Below are positions 1 through 14,200 of a DNA stretch of 64,000 nt, one piece after another. A model generated the notes under the pieces. It worked only from the letters and a program-made list of their open reading frames with translations, had not been told where the DNA came from and ran no database searches. The stretch is from Lineus longissimus (Eukaryota; Nemertea; Pilidiophora; Heteronemertea; Lineidae): contig NC_088317.1 in the NCBI RefSeq assembly GCF_910592395.1, positions 13,514,001 to 13,578,000 on the forward strand, in the 5' to 3' direction. The translations under genes and the position numbers were made by a program. Each line of letters opens with the position of its first letter. Position 1 is the stretch's first letter.

Positions 1-3000
1 GTACATGACCTGTTCTGTTGCGACGACGATTCATAAAGAATAGCTGAAGATATACAAATATACAGGTCAGTCGATAGAATATGTATGCCCAGATAATATG
101 TAGACGCCACAGTGTAACTCTCAACCATTTTTCAGAAATCCTTAACTGATCGAGTTGAACATTTTATCCCTCCGAGCTTCTTAGCATTTAGACAGACTTT
201 CTGCCTTAAGTCGCAATGCTTTATCACCTGTTTAAAATCCTGGCTAATCGCAGTGTTTTTGCGACATTGCAATTTTGCGACACAAACCCTTAAACACGTT
301 ATAGAAAATAGCTCTCTTTGTCATAGGCTAGGATATGTTATTCAGCCGTGGAATTCTTCTCTGATTTAGTTTCCTACAATCTGACACAGAAAGACTAATT
401 TATAATACAAACACTTTGCTTTTGGAGAGATTTCTGCTCAACTTCCTTCGGCTGTGGAATATTCTTTTACTGTCTATCAACCAAAGTGAGTTTTACCTGC
501 TATACGTTTTAACAGAACCGTTGACCATTCGCGAAAGAAAGACATCAACCCTGCACAATCGTGATACACACTGACATACACTTCATGGCAAAGTTGTTGC
601 AAACTGCGTCATGATGTCATTCTCCTGTGTACAGTCAAAATCACAAATGACATCCGACCTGCTTCACGCGACCTACGCTCAATTTGCACGCAATGACGTG
701 CCAATGACGCGAATTTAGGGCTGACAATTGTGATTTGGACTGTACTTCGAACAAGGCAGATGCGAGTCAATCCCAGCTACCCTGATGATAGAGCCTGGAG
801 GTGCAGAAATTCGCGCCGGGCCGATGGAGTGACACAAGAGGCCAACAATATTGAATAACAACAAGCAGACACTGTTTTACATTACAATTACATGGCGCGG
901 GTACAGTACCTAGTTCTACTGCCATTATGGTTGGCTCGCAGCCATCACAAACAAGACATATTTGGTTGGTCCTCTGAATATCTGTCATGGAAACGTAGAT
1001 AAAACCGCCCGATGACCATGAGCGTCTGACAATAAACAATATATTAAAGACTCCGGTGATATAATATTAATCATGAAATAATGACACAGCTGAGTTGATG
1101 AAGAATATAATTGACGTCCAATTTTCTAATTTTTGCACTAAATGAATCATGTGACATGGAATTATTAGTATTTCACGTAGCAGTAATTACGAGACAAAAC
1201 ATAGAATGGGAGACCAAGAATGAAAGATGACACGATTCTAGTACTGGTGTGACAATTGAGATGGTCTCTATTGTCCGTACTTCAGAACCAGGTACAGCCT
1301 AAATATAATTGGTCATTTAAATCACAACTTCATACAAGCCTTTCGGCGACAGTGTTCACCATGAACCACTTGGAATCATTTACTCTTCACAGTTACATTA
1401 AAAAATGAATAAAAAATGATTTTCCAATAAAATATTTTGTTCTGAACATTTTGTAAAATGGCTGATTTTATACCGTGTGTAATGAAGATTTTGAATTATG
1501 GCATTTGCATCATGGTGAATTATTATTAAAATACATATAATTTATAACCCTATATTGCAATTGATCAACACGTTTTAGAAATATTTTATGCGGGCCAATC
1601 CCCCATAGGCCCTTTGCCAGATACGCTGGTACCACCTTTATAGATCTTTACGGTAAAAGACGCCAGACAATTGCTCGAGAGGCATTGTCAGGCATCATTG
1701 ACCGTGAAGATCTATTGTAAAGATGATTTGTTGGTCCAACCCTAGGTGGTACCGGCGTATCTGGAAAATGGCGTATTGTTTTCTTGCCCTGAATTCAATG
1801 AGTTACGTTATACCTAATATGGTAGGTGTCGTGCGAGTGCCGTGAAAAATCACATAAGGCGAGTGGCTAGCTCATAAACATTATTGCTGTCACCTACCTA
1901 CGTAGGGCACCATTAGACGCCATTGAAAGCAACTCTGCAATAATGAGTGGCCCCCTAAGAACAAGTGTGTTATGCCTATCCGAAGTTTTCACCAATTTTT
2001 GTCAGTTTTGAAGTCAATAATCAAACATGTGTTTATTTCAAGCACCTTATGACTATAAGTTTCAATTAATTATTTGATATCAAAAATATCTTTCTGTTAT
2101 GTTATTTGTATTAGGTGATTTTTCCCCCGCGCCTCAGCGCGGGGAGTCTTTAAAGTTTCTTGGACGTATAGTCCGCCAGCTTTGCTTGAAAACCTCCGAT
2201 TGGAATTTAGAAATGTTGCCATCAAATATTACAGCGACCCTTTCATTGGAAAGACCCTTTGAAACTATCAATACCCTAAAATTTTCAGTCAATTAGGATC
2301 ATTCCTTAATTACAACGAGGTAATTATCTCTAAATACAAGTATGATGACGTCACTGCCGCCGCCACCTTTCTCGTTCGGAACTGTCCGGAACTACTCGAA
2401 TACTAGTCGGAAAGTGAGAATAATGGCTCATCCGGATGTTGGTGAGAGTTTATCATACACGACTACAACTGAACCTAAATGCCGCCAGCCCAATAGCAGA
2501 TCCTCCGTTGCTATTGGTGTCTCTGAGATCAGATAACCAGCTAGAAGATTGTCATGACCGGGTGTCCCCAATGTGAACTGCGCAGTTCTCCGACATTCAG
2601 CAACAAGGTTTGCGCACTGTTTTACTGCACGTCTACAGAGCTTATACATTATGTACTATGTTGGGTATCAGATTCGAACACAACTTAGAAAGTCATCAAA
2701 TTTTACCAAAACGAAACCTCTCCCAACTCAACCTTGGCACTTTTTAGATACATAATAATCATAAGCCCGTCCTCAACAATGATAGGTATTTACTAATCGA
2801 CCTTGGAAATTCGGACTTTGGTGTTTACCACATCATGCCCGCCAAGCACGTTCGCAAACGAAAATCCGGCTATCATATTGTATATGTCGTATGTCAGTCA
2901 GTTTGAAGGTGGCCTCGATCATCACACATTGATGTGGACCTCTAACACAATTGATACTGTTGTTGCTCATGGCCATGAATTTCAACATGAAATAATTTCA

Positions 3001-5858
3001 CACTCTGGATCTGAGCCACACTACTTGGCCCATTTTGAACTGCCTGAGTCATTGGAAGTTTCATCTTCGCGGTTGTCACCCTTCTGTGCTTCATTGTCCC
3101 CATCATCGACACAACTGGGCATCTCAGGATGGGCATGTCCAATGTCCATGGCAGATGATCATTTAAAGGACCCTCATTACCGCGGGGTCCTTCTCAATAA
3201 TGATGCACTCTGTGCATCATAAAAGAAATAACAACAGCAGCCCCTCTTCTTCGGTCAATTCTTTTTTCGTAATACATTCCCTATCTTGTTTTCATTCAAA
3301 TGCTCCTGCTAGTACATGCATGGTCACACTCGGACTATATTTTCACTAAGGACCTTCCGGAATGACTGCCATTAGAACAGCCAGTTGTTTGTATGTGAAA
3401 TGTACGAAAGCCCAGAAGGACCATTCGAAATACGCAATACGAACTTCGAAAGACGAACATCGAGATCGGCAACACTTGATGTACACTGATGTACACCGCA
3501 TACACTATGCAGATACATTGTATTGGAGTCTCCATGAATTACGAAGTTTGTCGACTTCCCGAGACAAAACACGCTTCTAATTTCTCCAAAACTTTAGCGT
3601 CATATGAATATAAGCATTTGTCACAACTGCAATATTGAGGAATCATTTAGGTAATGAGAAAGGCCGGGTCTATTTGGCAAGCCGCTCGCCGAACAGGCAT
3701 CTTTTTTTGTCTTGTTTGGAGCCGCTTGTCAAGCAGCACTAAAAAGCCACCCTGTTCGGCCAGCTGGGCTTGCCAAACAGAGCAAAATGTCTTTCCTGTT
3801 TGGCAAGCCGATGAATAAACCACGCCTACTCATGAATATGCATAATGGCGTATTGATCTGAAAATGGTCTGTTACTGCGGTTTTTCCTTTAGAGTAACCA
3901 AATTCCTCTGAAACGAAATGACGGCAATGGCACTCGATTGCCGAGTGCGTACGTTCGATCATTGAAGTTTTGTGCATAATCTGAAAATACTGACAGATGC
4001 ACACGGTCTCAGATAACCGAATGGCCCCGGTGTCAGCAACCTCGTCCCCAGGGATTCTCATGTCATTTTACATTGGGATTTCTGCTCATGTGTTACACTG
4101 GGTACGAGGTTACAGTGTAATTTCGAAATTTTAAAGGGGGTACTATAGGCAGCAGCAAGGAAGGCAAGTTACACCACAGCACGCATCTCCTGTCTTACGA
4201 AAACAGTGAAGCTTGTCTCTTGATATTCATCAAGAGCTTTCTCCAAATCTCCAAAAAAGCTATACGAAGCCCCCACGCGCAACTTTTCTACTGACGAAAT
4301 CGGCAAAGGTGGCGAGGGCTCCGCCATTTTTTCCCTTCTCCCTTTCCAGCCTCACTTACTTGAGCCTCTCCAGCGCATTACTAACTTATGAATACTAATG
4401 AGCCCTTGGGCATTTATACTATTTATACATCATACAGGCCGTAAGCATGTGTAACTGCCTTCAATGTCTTTGAGATGCATGTTCATTTGCAAATGTATTG
4501 CTCTATGCATTGTCATAGCACTTTCTCACTGAAGCCTATATATACGAACAACCCTCGATTCATCGACGTTTTATGATAAATTGCTCTCTGTACATACATA
4601 TGCAACTTCGACTGAGAGACGAGAGTTTGCTGGAATAATTTTCTTGTCGAGAATAATGCCGAGTACAGACATAAGTTTCAGCCTTCAGCGGAGACTAATT
4701 ACTTTCATAAACGAAGGGTGTCTCCCAAAATGAGCACTCCTCTCTATAAATGATTTTCTTTCAAATTAAAATGAATGTAACCTGACCATCGCCAACTGTG
4801 ATCTTCATTGGTATATCTCGAAGTTCGAAGTTCGAAGTTCGCATTTCGTATTTCGTATTTCGTATTTCGTATTTCGAATGATCCTTCTGGGCTAGCGTAG
4901 AAATGTATTGGAGACTGCCGTAAAAATAGCCACAGTAATAATCATAAAGAAGACATTATAGCGGCAAGGCTTTTATTTTGAAAGGAAAGGAAAGTACACT
5001 CAAAATATGATCGACTTTATCATGATTATGATCATTTCAAATTTGAACGAGGTATTGGTACATTTTATGTGAATAACAACACAACATTTCGTCTAAAAAA
5101 AGACTTTCTGTGAAATAGCCGCGATTCCCAGTGTAGAAGTTGTCCTCGAATAGAATTTCAGGGAACAAAACGTTCTATAATGCGCTTTAATCTCTCATTC
5201 TGAACCATCAGAGTTAATCTGTCCATTACTTCCCCTGATACATGCCATAATTCTGTATCTCGTGCGCCTCGAGTTGCGGTGAGCCAATCAGAACGCTGCT
5301 TTCAAAATTGTGATTTTTCATGAATGAGTCATTTATTTCTTGCCTCCAGTCTTGGCGTGCTCTCAATATATTATACACTTTCGCCACAGCGTTTTTGAAC
5401 GTAGATGACTAGAAGCGAGGTTGCTTGGATCATGATCAAAGTGCGCTCTGGTTACAGGCCTTCTGATTGGTTAATATCGGCTACTGCGTGCGATCTTGTG
5501 AGGAATAACAGAACCAACTTATACAGGCAGATCTGCGTATTGCGTAATCAAGAGTTGGTGTAACGGAGTCCGGGTCGGCGGAGTGGATCCAAGGCTTGAG
5601 GGTCAAGATGTAATCTCTTTGCTTTTGATCGAACGTCATGGCCTCTGTGCATGGAGGTATTAATAATACCTCCATGCTCTGTGGAACCACCCGTCAAAAC
5701 ACAATATGGCTGAACACTCTTTCCGGGGGACATTTTTACTTCTACACCGGGTATCATAAACCGAAAGCATTTTCTCATAATGAAACCATTTCACATGATT
5801 ATACCCCGCGGAAAGATATGACTTCCTGCTTTGCTTGAAAAGTCGTACTGCGAATATG
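1..5858. other. no gene seen; AT-rich with short palindromes
   Basis: No splice-bounded coding pattern on either strand. Apart from the MITE at 1617-1768 it holds a short GC hairpin near 2125-2150, a palindromic GGCAAGCCG / CGAACAGG cluster at 3668-3812, a TTCGTA / CGAAGT pentamer run at 4810-4870, and a perfect 29-bp palindrome near 5649-5677. Confidence 0.6.
1617..1768. mobile_element. small inverted-repeat element (MITE)
   Basis: CCAGATACGCTGGTACCACC at the left is matched inverted by GGTGGTACCGGCGTATCTGG at the right, with a further inner pairing (AGATCTTTACGGT with ACCGTGAAGATCT). No clear target duplication. Confidence 0.6.
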
Positions 5859-5867
5859 GTCCGGGAG

Positions 5868-6324
5868 GCGAATTTTTTTTTCCTACGAACTTTTTGTCCT
5901 CATTTGCATACGCGCATTCGCACTCTAGTCAAACATCCACTTAGCCGCATTGACAGTGAAAAGAACTTGGATCTTAATACATGTGTATCATGTACATGAT
6001 GTATGTAGCCTATAGGCTAAATCTCTGTGGAAACGTAGCTCAGTCTGATGAGTAAATTACGGCGATTTGGATCAAATAACAATGATGTAGGCTACTGACA
6101 GATTCATCAAACAGTTGGTTTCTCTGCCATCAAAACCTACCGCCAAAAGAACTTTATTGATAGAGGATGGCGTTCGAACAATGCTCGCATTTAACGAGAA
6201 AACTATCACGGTCGAGTTCTTCCATTGTCACTGTCAATGCGATGCGGCAAAGTGGATGTTTGACTAGAGTGCGCATGCTCATATGCAAATGAGGACAAAA
6301 AGTTCGTAGGAAAAAAAATTTCGC
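5868..6324. mobile_element. 457-bp terminal-inverted-repeat element with 9-bp target duplication
   Basis: Inverted ends of about 90 bp (left from GCGAATTTTTTTT through the CAAACATCCACTT segment, mirrored at the right). The flanks are the direct repeat GTCCGGGAG at 5859-5867 and 6325-6333. Long inverted ends plus a 9-bp duplication fit Mutator-like (MULE) elements. Confidence 0.75.
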
Positions 6325-7055
6325 GTCCGGGAGTATAGTCAAACGGGCAGATAATTTAAAACCACAATTCAAGATGAATCGACGACATGCAACAAAGAAT
6401 TTGAGATAGATGGGGTCCGCTGTTGCACTCGTACAGCAATATTTTGTGGGTAGGAGGTCACCATCTGTAACCAGACGGAATGCGATCGTAGAACTTGCAT
6501 TTGTTCTAATCACCATGAATACAGAATCAGTACCTTGACTAGACGCAAGGATACGGCTACAACAACGCCGACACTAAAATCGCCACAGCTGACGACGACT
6601 TTTGATCGTGGAATCAACTGTCGCGATTTGTGCTTGCTGCAGCGTTCTTATGTAGGGTAGATTTCCACTGTAAGCGATTGCGATAACGCTAGTGTGCGGT
6701 TTCATTACTTTACGCCCCATTGCACACCCAAACACTCAAACAAAGTACTTGGTTCTGTTATTAGGCATGTCCTGTCCTGTGAGATTCAAGGAAAATCGCG
6801 TTCAACGAAGAGTATGTTTTTTCCACTAATCGTATGCGATTTTGCTTGGATCGCACAGCACATGCGACATCGCAAAGCAAATAAAGCCTTGTTGCCTGGT
6901 TCGGGAGCAGTGGAGCATAACAAAGCCGTGACGTGCGCCTTCGCGACGCAGTCGCACTCATTGGAAACCTGCTCTTACATGTATTTGTATATAGACTGCA
7001 ATTCAAACGGGTGGATGACGCGATGACAACGATCACAATGTAGGCCCTGGTCAAC

Positions 7056-8063
7056 GGTAGGTGATAAAGTATGGAATTAGTGAAACCTTGGAAACACTGA
7101 TAAACCTTGGAAACACTCCTTAAAATGCATAAAAACATGAAATAATGCCATTCGAACCTAACGTGGTTACGAATCAACATTTGGAGCTTATTCTTACATG
7201 ATCAGATCGGAATTTTATGGTAATTTAGAAATCTGTCGCATATCCGATTCAATAGTCTATATTTTAGAACAACCCAGTTGTACCTCGCCTCCAGTGTACA
7301 GTACTGATCGCCCAAATATGGGAAGACACGCCCACCACACACCCATAATATGGACCAATAGCGCTTCGCTTATAAATACGCCAACACCACGCGGGGCCTA
7401 TTTGAACTACGGATCGGTCTGTTCATACAGGGTGATACAGAGAAAATTGGGGGCCTGTCATGCATTATGCATGGATAAGGTTGACGACTATGTCTAGGCC
7501 TAATTGTCTATGATTGACTGATATTTTATAACAAACGATGAATAAAAGAAGCCTAGTCATGTATGTTTATTACCGAAGTTTGCGGATGAAAATTTCCTTC
7601 GCCGTGAGCGATTTCTTACATCTTCCAGTACGCATCGAGGGATGCAGAGATCTTTGTGACGTCACCAGTTCTAAGCGGTTTTTTTATTCACGTGTGTGTT
7701 TGTCCTATGATCTCGTGCATCTAGTACCGAGCATAATACTTTATCGTCTATGGAATACAAAACAATCATAAAAACTAATTTTTGCTTCCATTGAAGAGAA
7801 ATAAAATATTTTAACGACCACAGCGCATTGCCAATTGATGACGTCATCCTCCACATTAAAAATGTTGGCTTCTGAACTAACTGGCAAATTGCTATCAATA
7901 AAGTCAGCTGGGACGAGACTGTCAGTTGGGAGGGTATAAATCGTGGAAGGAACGCACCCGATTTCCCGCGCTATTTGCACAGTGATTCCATGGTTTACAT
8001 TGAATATTACAAGGTTTATCAGTGTTTCCAAGGTTTCACTAATTCCATACTTTATCAACTACC
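7056..8063. mobile_element. 1-kb terminal-inverted-repeat element with 9-bp target duplication, MULE-like
   Basis: Left end GGTAGGTGATAAAGTATGGA is matched inverted at the right for about 65 bp, to CTTTATCAACTACC. Flanks are the direct repeat CTGGTCAAC at 7047-7055 and 8064-8072. The interior holds a TATA-like GCTTATAAATACG at 7367-7379 and a 105-codon minus-strand ORF (7741-8058), both unlike the simple interior of a MITE; they may be captured host sequence. The element ends about 75 bp past the stop of the vWA gene, so the 3' UTR of that gene probably runs into it. Confidence 0.75.
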
Positions 8064-8136
8064 CTGGTCAACCCGTGGTGACCAGTAGTAAGACAGACTG
8101 TTGCAAACCTGCCGCTACACCAATAGTTTTCGAAAA

Positions 8137-8201
8137 TTAGTCAGCGCTATTTTCAGCAGCCTTCTCCTCTAGCTGCTGCTTGCTTTTCACGATGTCGGTG
8201 T
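8137..8201 (-). CDS. vWA protein exon 8: C-terminal tail and stop
   Basis: After acceptor TTTTCAG the frame reads NTDIVKSKQQLEEKAAENS and then AD and TAA. The heptad-like Lys/Gln/Glu/Ala run could be a short helix; matrilins end in a coiled coil, but this one is only about 20 residues. The phase fits exon 7 exactly. Confidence 0.75.
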
Positions 8202-11200
8202 CTGAAAACAACAAAGATATTTCAGTAATACATGTACATCCTGCAATATATTTTGATTCATACTGTACACGCATGGGTTTCGCACATCTAGTCCTAGCCT
8301 TGGCTCTGCGCAGTCCCCTGGGTGACGCTGGGGGGTCACCAGGATATCGGACCACTCCGGAGAAAAGTTTCGAGGCTCAACTGATCCCGAATAAGCCCCC
8401 GAAACGCTAACTACACGAACGCCCATTGTTTAACTTCTCCTGATCACGATGATCACGATGGGATAGGCATTCGCGTTTGCGCTTAGGGACCTTTGCGAAA
8501 ACCCCCGACCATCAATGGTTGCCCGTCTGCTCGATGCTGTAGCCCTGTAGCTTAAGTCGGCCTACGTTGTAAAGGAACAAGTAAGGTAAAGGCAGCAGTC
8601 AAAGTGACAAAATGATTGGTAAAAGGACTGACTTGATACACAAAATACCACCTTCTGTCGATCCCACTGACGCCCGTGAATGCTTATATAAGGGTTTCGT
8701 GACTGGTTGCCATTTTGGTTCAAATTTTGCTGAGTCATAGGAGGAGGAATATTGCCAGTCATTTCTCTCTGGCACTGTTTTTGCACTCCAATACCCCGAT
8801 AAAAAGAGAGAAAAAGCATGAGAGGTAAGCAATACACATTTTTATTTGGGGTAAAACTTTGCTTTTGGAGCATACTGCATATTTTTTAGCATGCTGCATT
8901 TCGTCCGGACGCTTTGCAACGTCTTTTGAAATCAATTATCATATTCACCCAAAGTTATAAACCTGCGCATTCTGTTCACATTGCTCTAGTTGGTCAAGAA
9001 ATTTCCGTGCAAAAACAATACGGGAAAAAGAAATTATTGGCGGAAATGTAGTAAAAATATTAATCTGACAAAAATCCGAGATGGCATCCACCTTAATAAC
9101 GGATACTTACTGCAAACACTTGTCACGACATATTTCAAGAAGTGGGCCAGTTCGTTGAAGTCTTTGGGGTTGAAAACATGGACTTCTTTCGGCTCGCTGG
9201 CGATGGTGTTCAATTCTTTCCCATCCACAGTTTCCTCGTTACCTATGCCTACTGCCAGTACTGTGTAATGATTCTTGTGGAGTCGCGCTGCAGCAACCTG
9301 AAACATAGCATATTTTAGTACCGCACCTATCCCGATAAACGCCATAAAAATACGGACGGAAATGTCGATGGTGACGTTTTGGGTGGTTATCTTTGTCGTT
9401 AATCTGTTTTATTCTTTGTTTTGTTGATTAATCTGTTTAATATCTAACTATTAGGAGACCAATGAAACGGACTGAGGGACGCGAACATGCATGTTCGGAC
9501 AGGTAAAAGGTAAAAAAGGCTGCAGTGTTTTTTTAAGCTAGATTGTTGTCTTTTTACCGTAGTCTTTTTTACCTGTTGTCTTTTTCACCGTGGCTTTTTT
9601 CACCTGTAACTTTTTTACCTGTCGCCTTTTTTACCTTTAGATTTTTTACCGGGTCTTTTTTATCGCAGCCTTCTTTACCGTAGCCTTTTTTACCTAGATA
9701 GTCGTATTCTATTGAATGAAGGCGAACTCCCCGACCTGACCCCTCAACACGGGCGGTGGTTTGGAACAGTCTTGTATAAATTTTTCAAAACTGCTCTGTC
9801 CAAATGTTTATACTGAGGATCATTACAAAGTGTGCGAATGTTTTAGCGACTTTACAGGGCCAAAACATCAACCATCCATGTGGGCACCGTCAATACGGGA
9901 GGGTTTTCCCAGTGTTGACGCCTATTCAACGACCTAACTACCAATATTGCCAGTTTATTTTTGAATAACGACCTAAACAATCATATCTTAAGAAACTTAA
10001 GAATCTTGTCTTTATTAGGCCGTCTAACTTACAGAGCAGCCTTCCTTGGATATATTGCTGCTTGAGTTTTGCGAGAATGGGTGCATCACAATAAAAACAG
10101 CCAGCATGTGCGCTCATTGGTACATTTCCATGAATAACCTGTGTCCATCTGATTACATGGACAATATGACACTAAATTACGAGGCATTGATCAACCAGCG
10201 AGACAGTAGATTCTATAAATATGCACGATATACAAACCTCTACTCTATCATTAGCCTTCCCATCAGTGACCACGATAAAGGTACTATTAACGTTTTTCCT
10301 GTATGCGCCCTGAAACATCCACTTATCTGCCATAACCATTGCATAGCCCGTCTTGGTGCTTCCTTTCGTCCACTCTAGTCCGTTGATGGCGGCCTCTAAG
10401 CTCTCTCGGTCGTTATGAGTGTCCAAGTAGAATATCGCCTTCGTCTTGCTGTAAGACGAATACTGGACCATTCCAACCTACAAATATGCGCATTTTGATT
10501 TTTAATTTTAAAAGTCGTTGATCAGACTACTAAAATAGTCTGATGAAAGAGTTTTTATAGATTTGTTTGAGAAATCTAGTTCTAGTAAGACACGAAAAAT
10601 CGGATTATTAGTAGCGTGCACTTTATGTCGTTTCTCAAATTTGAGCCCGATTTTGTTCATGTTTAATTGAATACATGTGAGTACAGGTAGCGATACTGAA
10701 CATTTTCCATGTACACTTTCGACAGAAATCGTCAACGGACTTTTCAAAAACAGGTGTTGTGCAAGGCATTATAAGGATATATAAAAAATCGTGCCGACAC
10801 AGCGTGGCATGATGAACGTGATAAGGTTCCTTTTATCCCAATAAATTACGCACTGGTGATATTTCATTTCCTTAAAAAAATGGATATATCACCAATGATT
10901 CATATCTTAAACATTCGCAAACTGCACAGCACCATGTGCGGACCGTTTAATATTTTTGAAAATGTTGATAAAATTAAAGTGATTTTGATAAATTAAAAAT
11001 GAACGAATGCATGCTGCAAAGAGGTTTAATTGAACCCAACGCTATAAACTTGGTGTAGAAGTTGTGCGTAGACAATTGCTGATGTGCTCAGTTCCTAACC
11101 TATATTAGGGGTCGATCAACAGTCTTTGCAGCATGCCATTTCTAAGAAAGTGGTTCGATTGTTTTGAGTTATCATGCACGCTAATCATAATGGCCGAGGC

Positions 11201-14200
11201 CACCCTAGGGGCAATGGCGGAGACAATACCACCAATGAATATACATAGGTTGGAGGGTCAAGGCCTATCAATTAGACGCGAGTATGTTTTTAACTCTAAA
11301 GTACATATTTGGAGAGGTATTGAAAATATATTTGCTGTGGCAAGTATACAGATATAAAGAAATTATTTGATGAAATAATTGATTTTGAATTTTGCTAATT
11401 TGGTAATAGGGGGCGTGTTTTGAGATTTTTCTGCCAGTTGGCTGAAAAGAGTGGAAATATCAATGTCTGTCCAATTTGTCGATTATCAAAAAATTTCCGT
11501 GGTCAACTACCAGTTTAATTTTCACCATTTACTTGCCCGACTGTCCGGAATATCATATCGAAATTTCAGATTCACAACCCCACGCAGTATTTGATGCGAC
11601 GCGGTCAAACATTGACAATTGAACTGCTAAAAGGCTTTTAAAATCAATGGTGGTCTTGCCTCGGCGGCCAATTTAAGCGACGACGGAACCACGTCATTAA
11701 ATAAAGACTTCCGGTCCTGTGCAAGGAGGCTGGTCAAGTGTGGACTTTCTTGGGAACAATGCGAATGTACCTGGATGCCGTCCTTTCCGATGACTTTGAA
11801 TGATCGGGTGACATTCACGAGGAAAGATTTCAGCACTTTGAAATTTTCCTCCCCAATGCTTGTGGAACTGTCGACGATGAATATGACATTCGCCTTGTAT
11901 GTCGTGTTGCAACCTGAAACCGTATTATACATTTTCTTAATCAAATCTTTACCAGATTTCCGTCGTTAATAGCTGAGACAAATACTGGCTTGTTCGATCT
12001 CCGTACTGCAATCACTAATACAGGTAAAATGATTTTTAATGCAACTGGAAACCAAAGGTATAACCCTAGCAATTGGCCTACAAGTGGCAGAAATATGGTA
12101 AAATGTTGAGGCTTTTTCTTGCGTCTTTGACCGTGAAAAACTAGATGATTAATTACATGCACAAGCTAATAAAAATGCTGAAACCATAAATGTCTTGTTT
12201 TAGGATTATGGAAATTCGGTGAGATTTTTCTCCCGAAGAGGGTGTTTCCATTCAGCTCCGTCGTACTGAAGTAGTTTTATTTCCCGATTACGGTATATGG
12301 AGGATTGGCACTAAAAAGAAACGATCCTGCATTATCCTGTCTGGGTGTTTGGAGCGTGATAGTAAGGTATCCGTTTGTTTATCTTGGTTTTTACATTTAC
12401 ATGTACAGTGAAATGATAAGATAAAGACAATATATTGGTCTAGGCAGCCCTGTTCTGTCCATTTTAATCACAAGACAAGTTTGTTGGCATCTCTCTGAAA
12501 TTCCAAATTCAAAGTTTTCACTCAATCTTGACGCAAGGACCCAACGCGCCTCGTAGCGGCAAAATAGCTGGCGAAACATTTATAACGGGTCACTGTGATC
12601 TCATTATGGACTTATAGCCCGATTATGGGGTAAATATTTTGCTATGTATTGTCACGAGGAAAGAGAAGCACGCGACCTAACGCCCACCTATTTATGTAAA
12701 GTGATAATTAGAATAGGGCAGGATATGTTAATAAATAATCATTCCTTATCGTCTTTTGAGAGCATTTTTAATTGTAAAACGTATATGCCTACGTCACTGA
12801 GTCTCTGCAATGGTCATTTTTATCACAGTAGTCTCGCGCAGCCAGACCTTCTTCACTTATTAGTCTGGCGTAAGCCAGGCGTTCATTGTACTAGACCTAG
12901 ACGTTTTCCACCACAATGTATCTGGGCCGAAGAAACACTGCGCAAGATTGCCTCGAGCTGGAGATAAGAATAGATTATGCTAATGAGCATACTTCCACAT
13001 TAAGTTTTCCCAGAATGGTGCATGTCGCGCGAAGCTACATAGCCTAATACCATTAGGCCCCGCGTAGAGGCGCTGAGGCGGCCGCTGTAATCAAGAGAGT
13101 GGTTGAGTCACTCTATGTTATGACGGACCTAACCAAAATTGATTACATTTTCGCATTGCTACAATGAAAGACCTAATACTGAAACCACAAGTCTGTTGAC
13201 TGTGCTTTAAGAGAGACTAGGCATGATGCCAGTATACACCACTATACCCCCTCACACTCAAAAACCACAAACGCCCACCCCTTCCTGCTACCTTAATACT
13301 TCTGGATCGTATGTATAACACACTTATATAAGTATGATCGACTATTTCTTACCTTAAGAACCAGGAAGTACATGCATTGTGTAAACATTAGACGAAGTAG
13401 CCGTCGCGCCGGCGGGAAATCAAAAGAGCGCAACTTTTAATAAGGAGGTACATGTAAGGCCAGAGCCATATTTCTGACTACCATGTCTCCCCTCGAGATT
13501 TAAAGGCAACTTACGTTGTATTTTCTGAATCTCCTGACATGATTTCTTCCTCAGGTTGGGAACTTTGTCCGGGAGGCCTTTCCAAGTATCCACCATCACC
13601 ACGTCATCAGGCGAGTTCACTAGTGCCTTCAGGCCCGCCTTGTCCACTGACTGGCCTATCGCCACAATTAATGTGGTCACCCCGGTCTTCTTGAGAAGCT
13701 TCATCTCGGCTCGGGCGAGGACACCATCGGTTGCCCATCCGTCCGTCATCAGGATCACGACATGAGGGAATGTCGGCCGCAATCCATTTTCAGGCGTAAG
13801 GGCCTTAGTACGAACATACCTAAGAAATAAACTTGTTTGAAAGACCACCCTGGGTCATTTGATGGGGTCAGAGCCAGAACGACCTACATGCCACATAGGT
13901 CGTTATGGAAGTGATATATACATGTACATCAAACTCTAGAGCAAAAATCTTTAATCTTGCAATGGATGGAGCTTGTTTATTTTACACCATTCTGTGGGGT
14001 TGATTTTACCCATAATGCATTGAACTTTGATGCAAAGCGACCTATGTGCAAAAACGTTCCCAATGAAATTGTGCTTTGGTTGTAGATCAGTAAGGATTGG
14101 TGATGGGCACACGACTTGTTCAATGATACGGCAGTTGACATTGCAAGAATTCAATCGGGTTTTGTGAAAAATGACATTAGATACCCAAGCGCCAAAACGG

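Noticed and set aside
2803-3222. 139-codon plus ORF
   Set aside because: No domain, no promoter or splice context; overlapped by another ORF on the opposite strand of equal quality.
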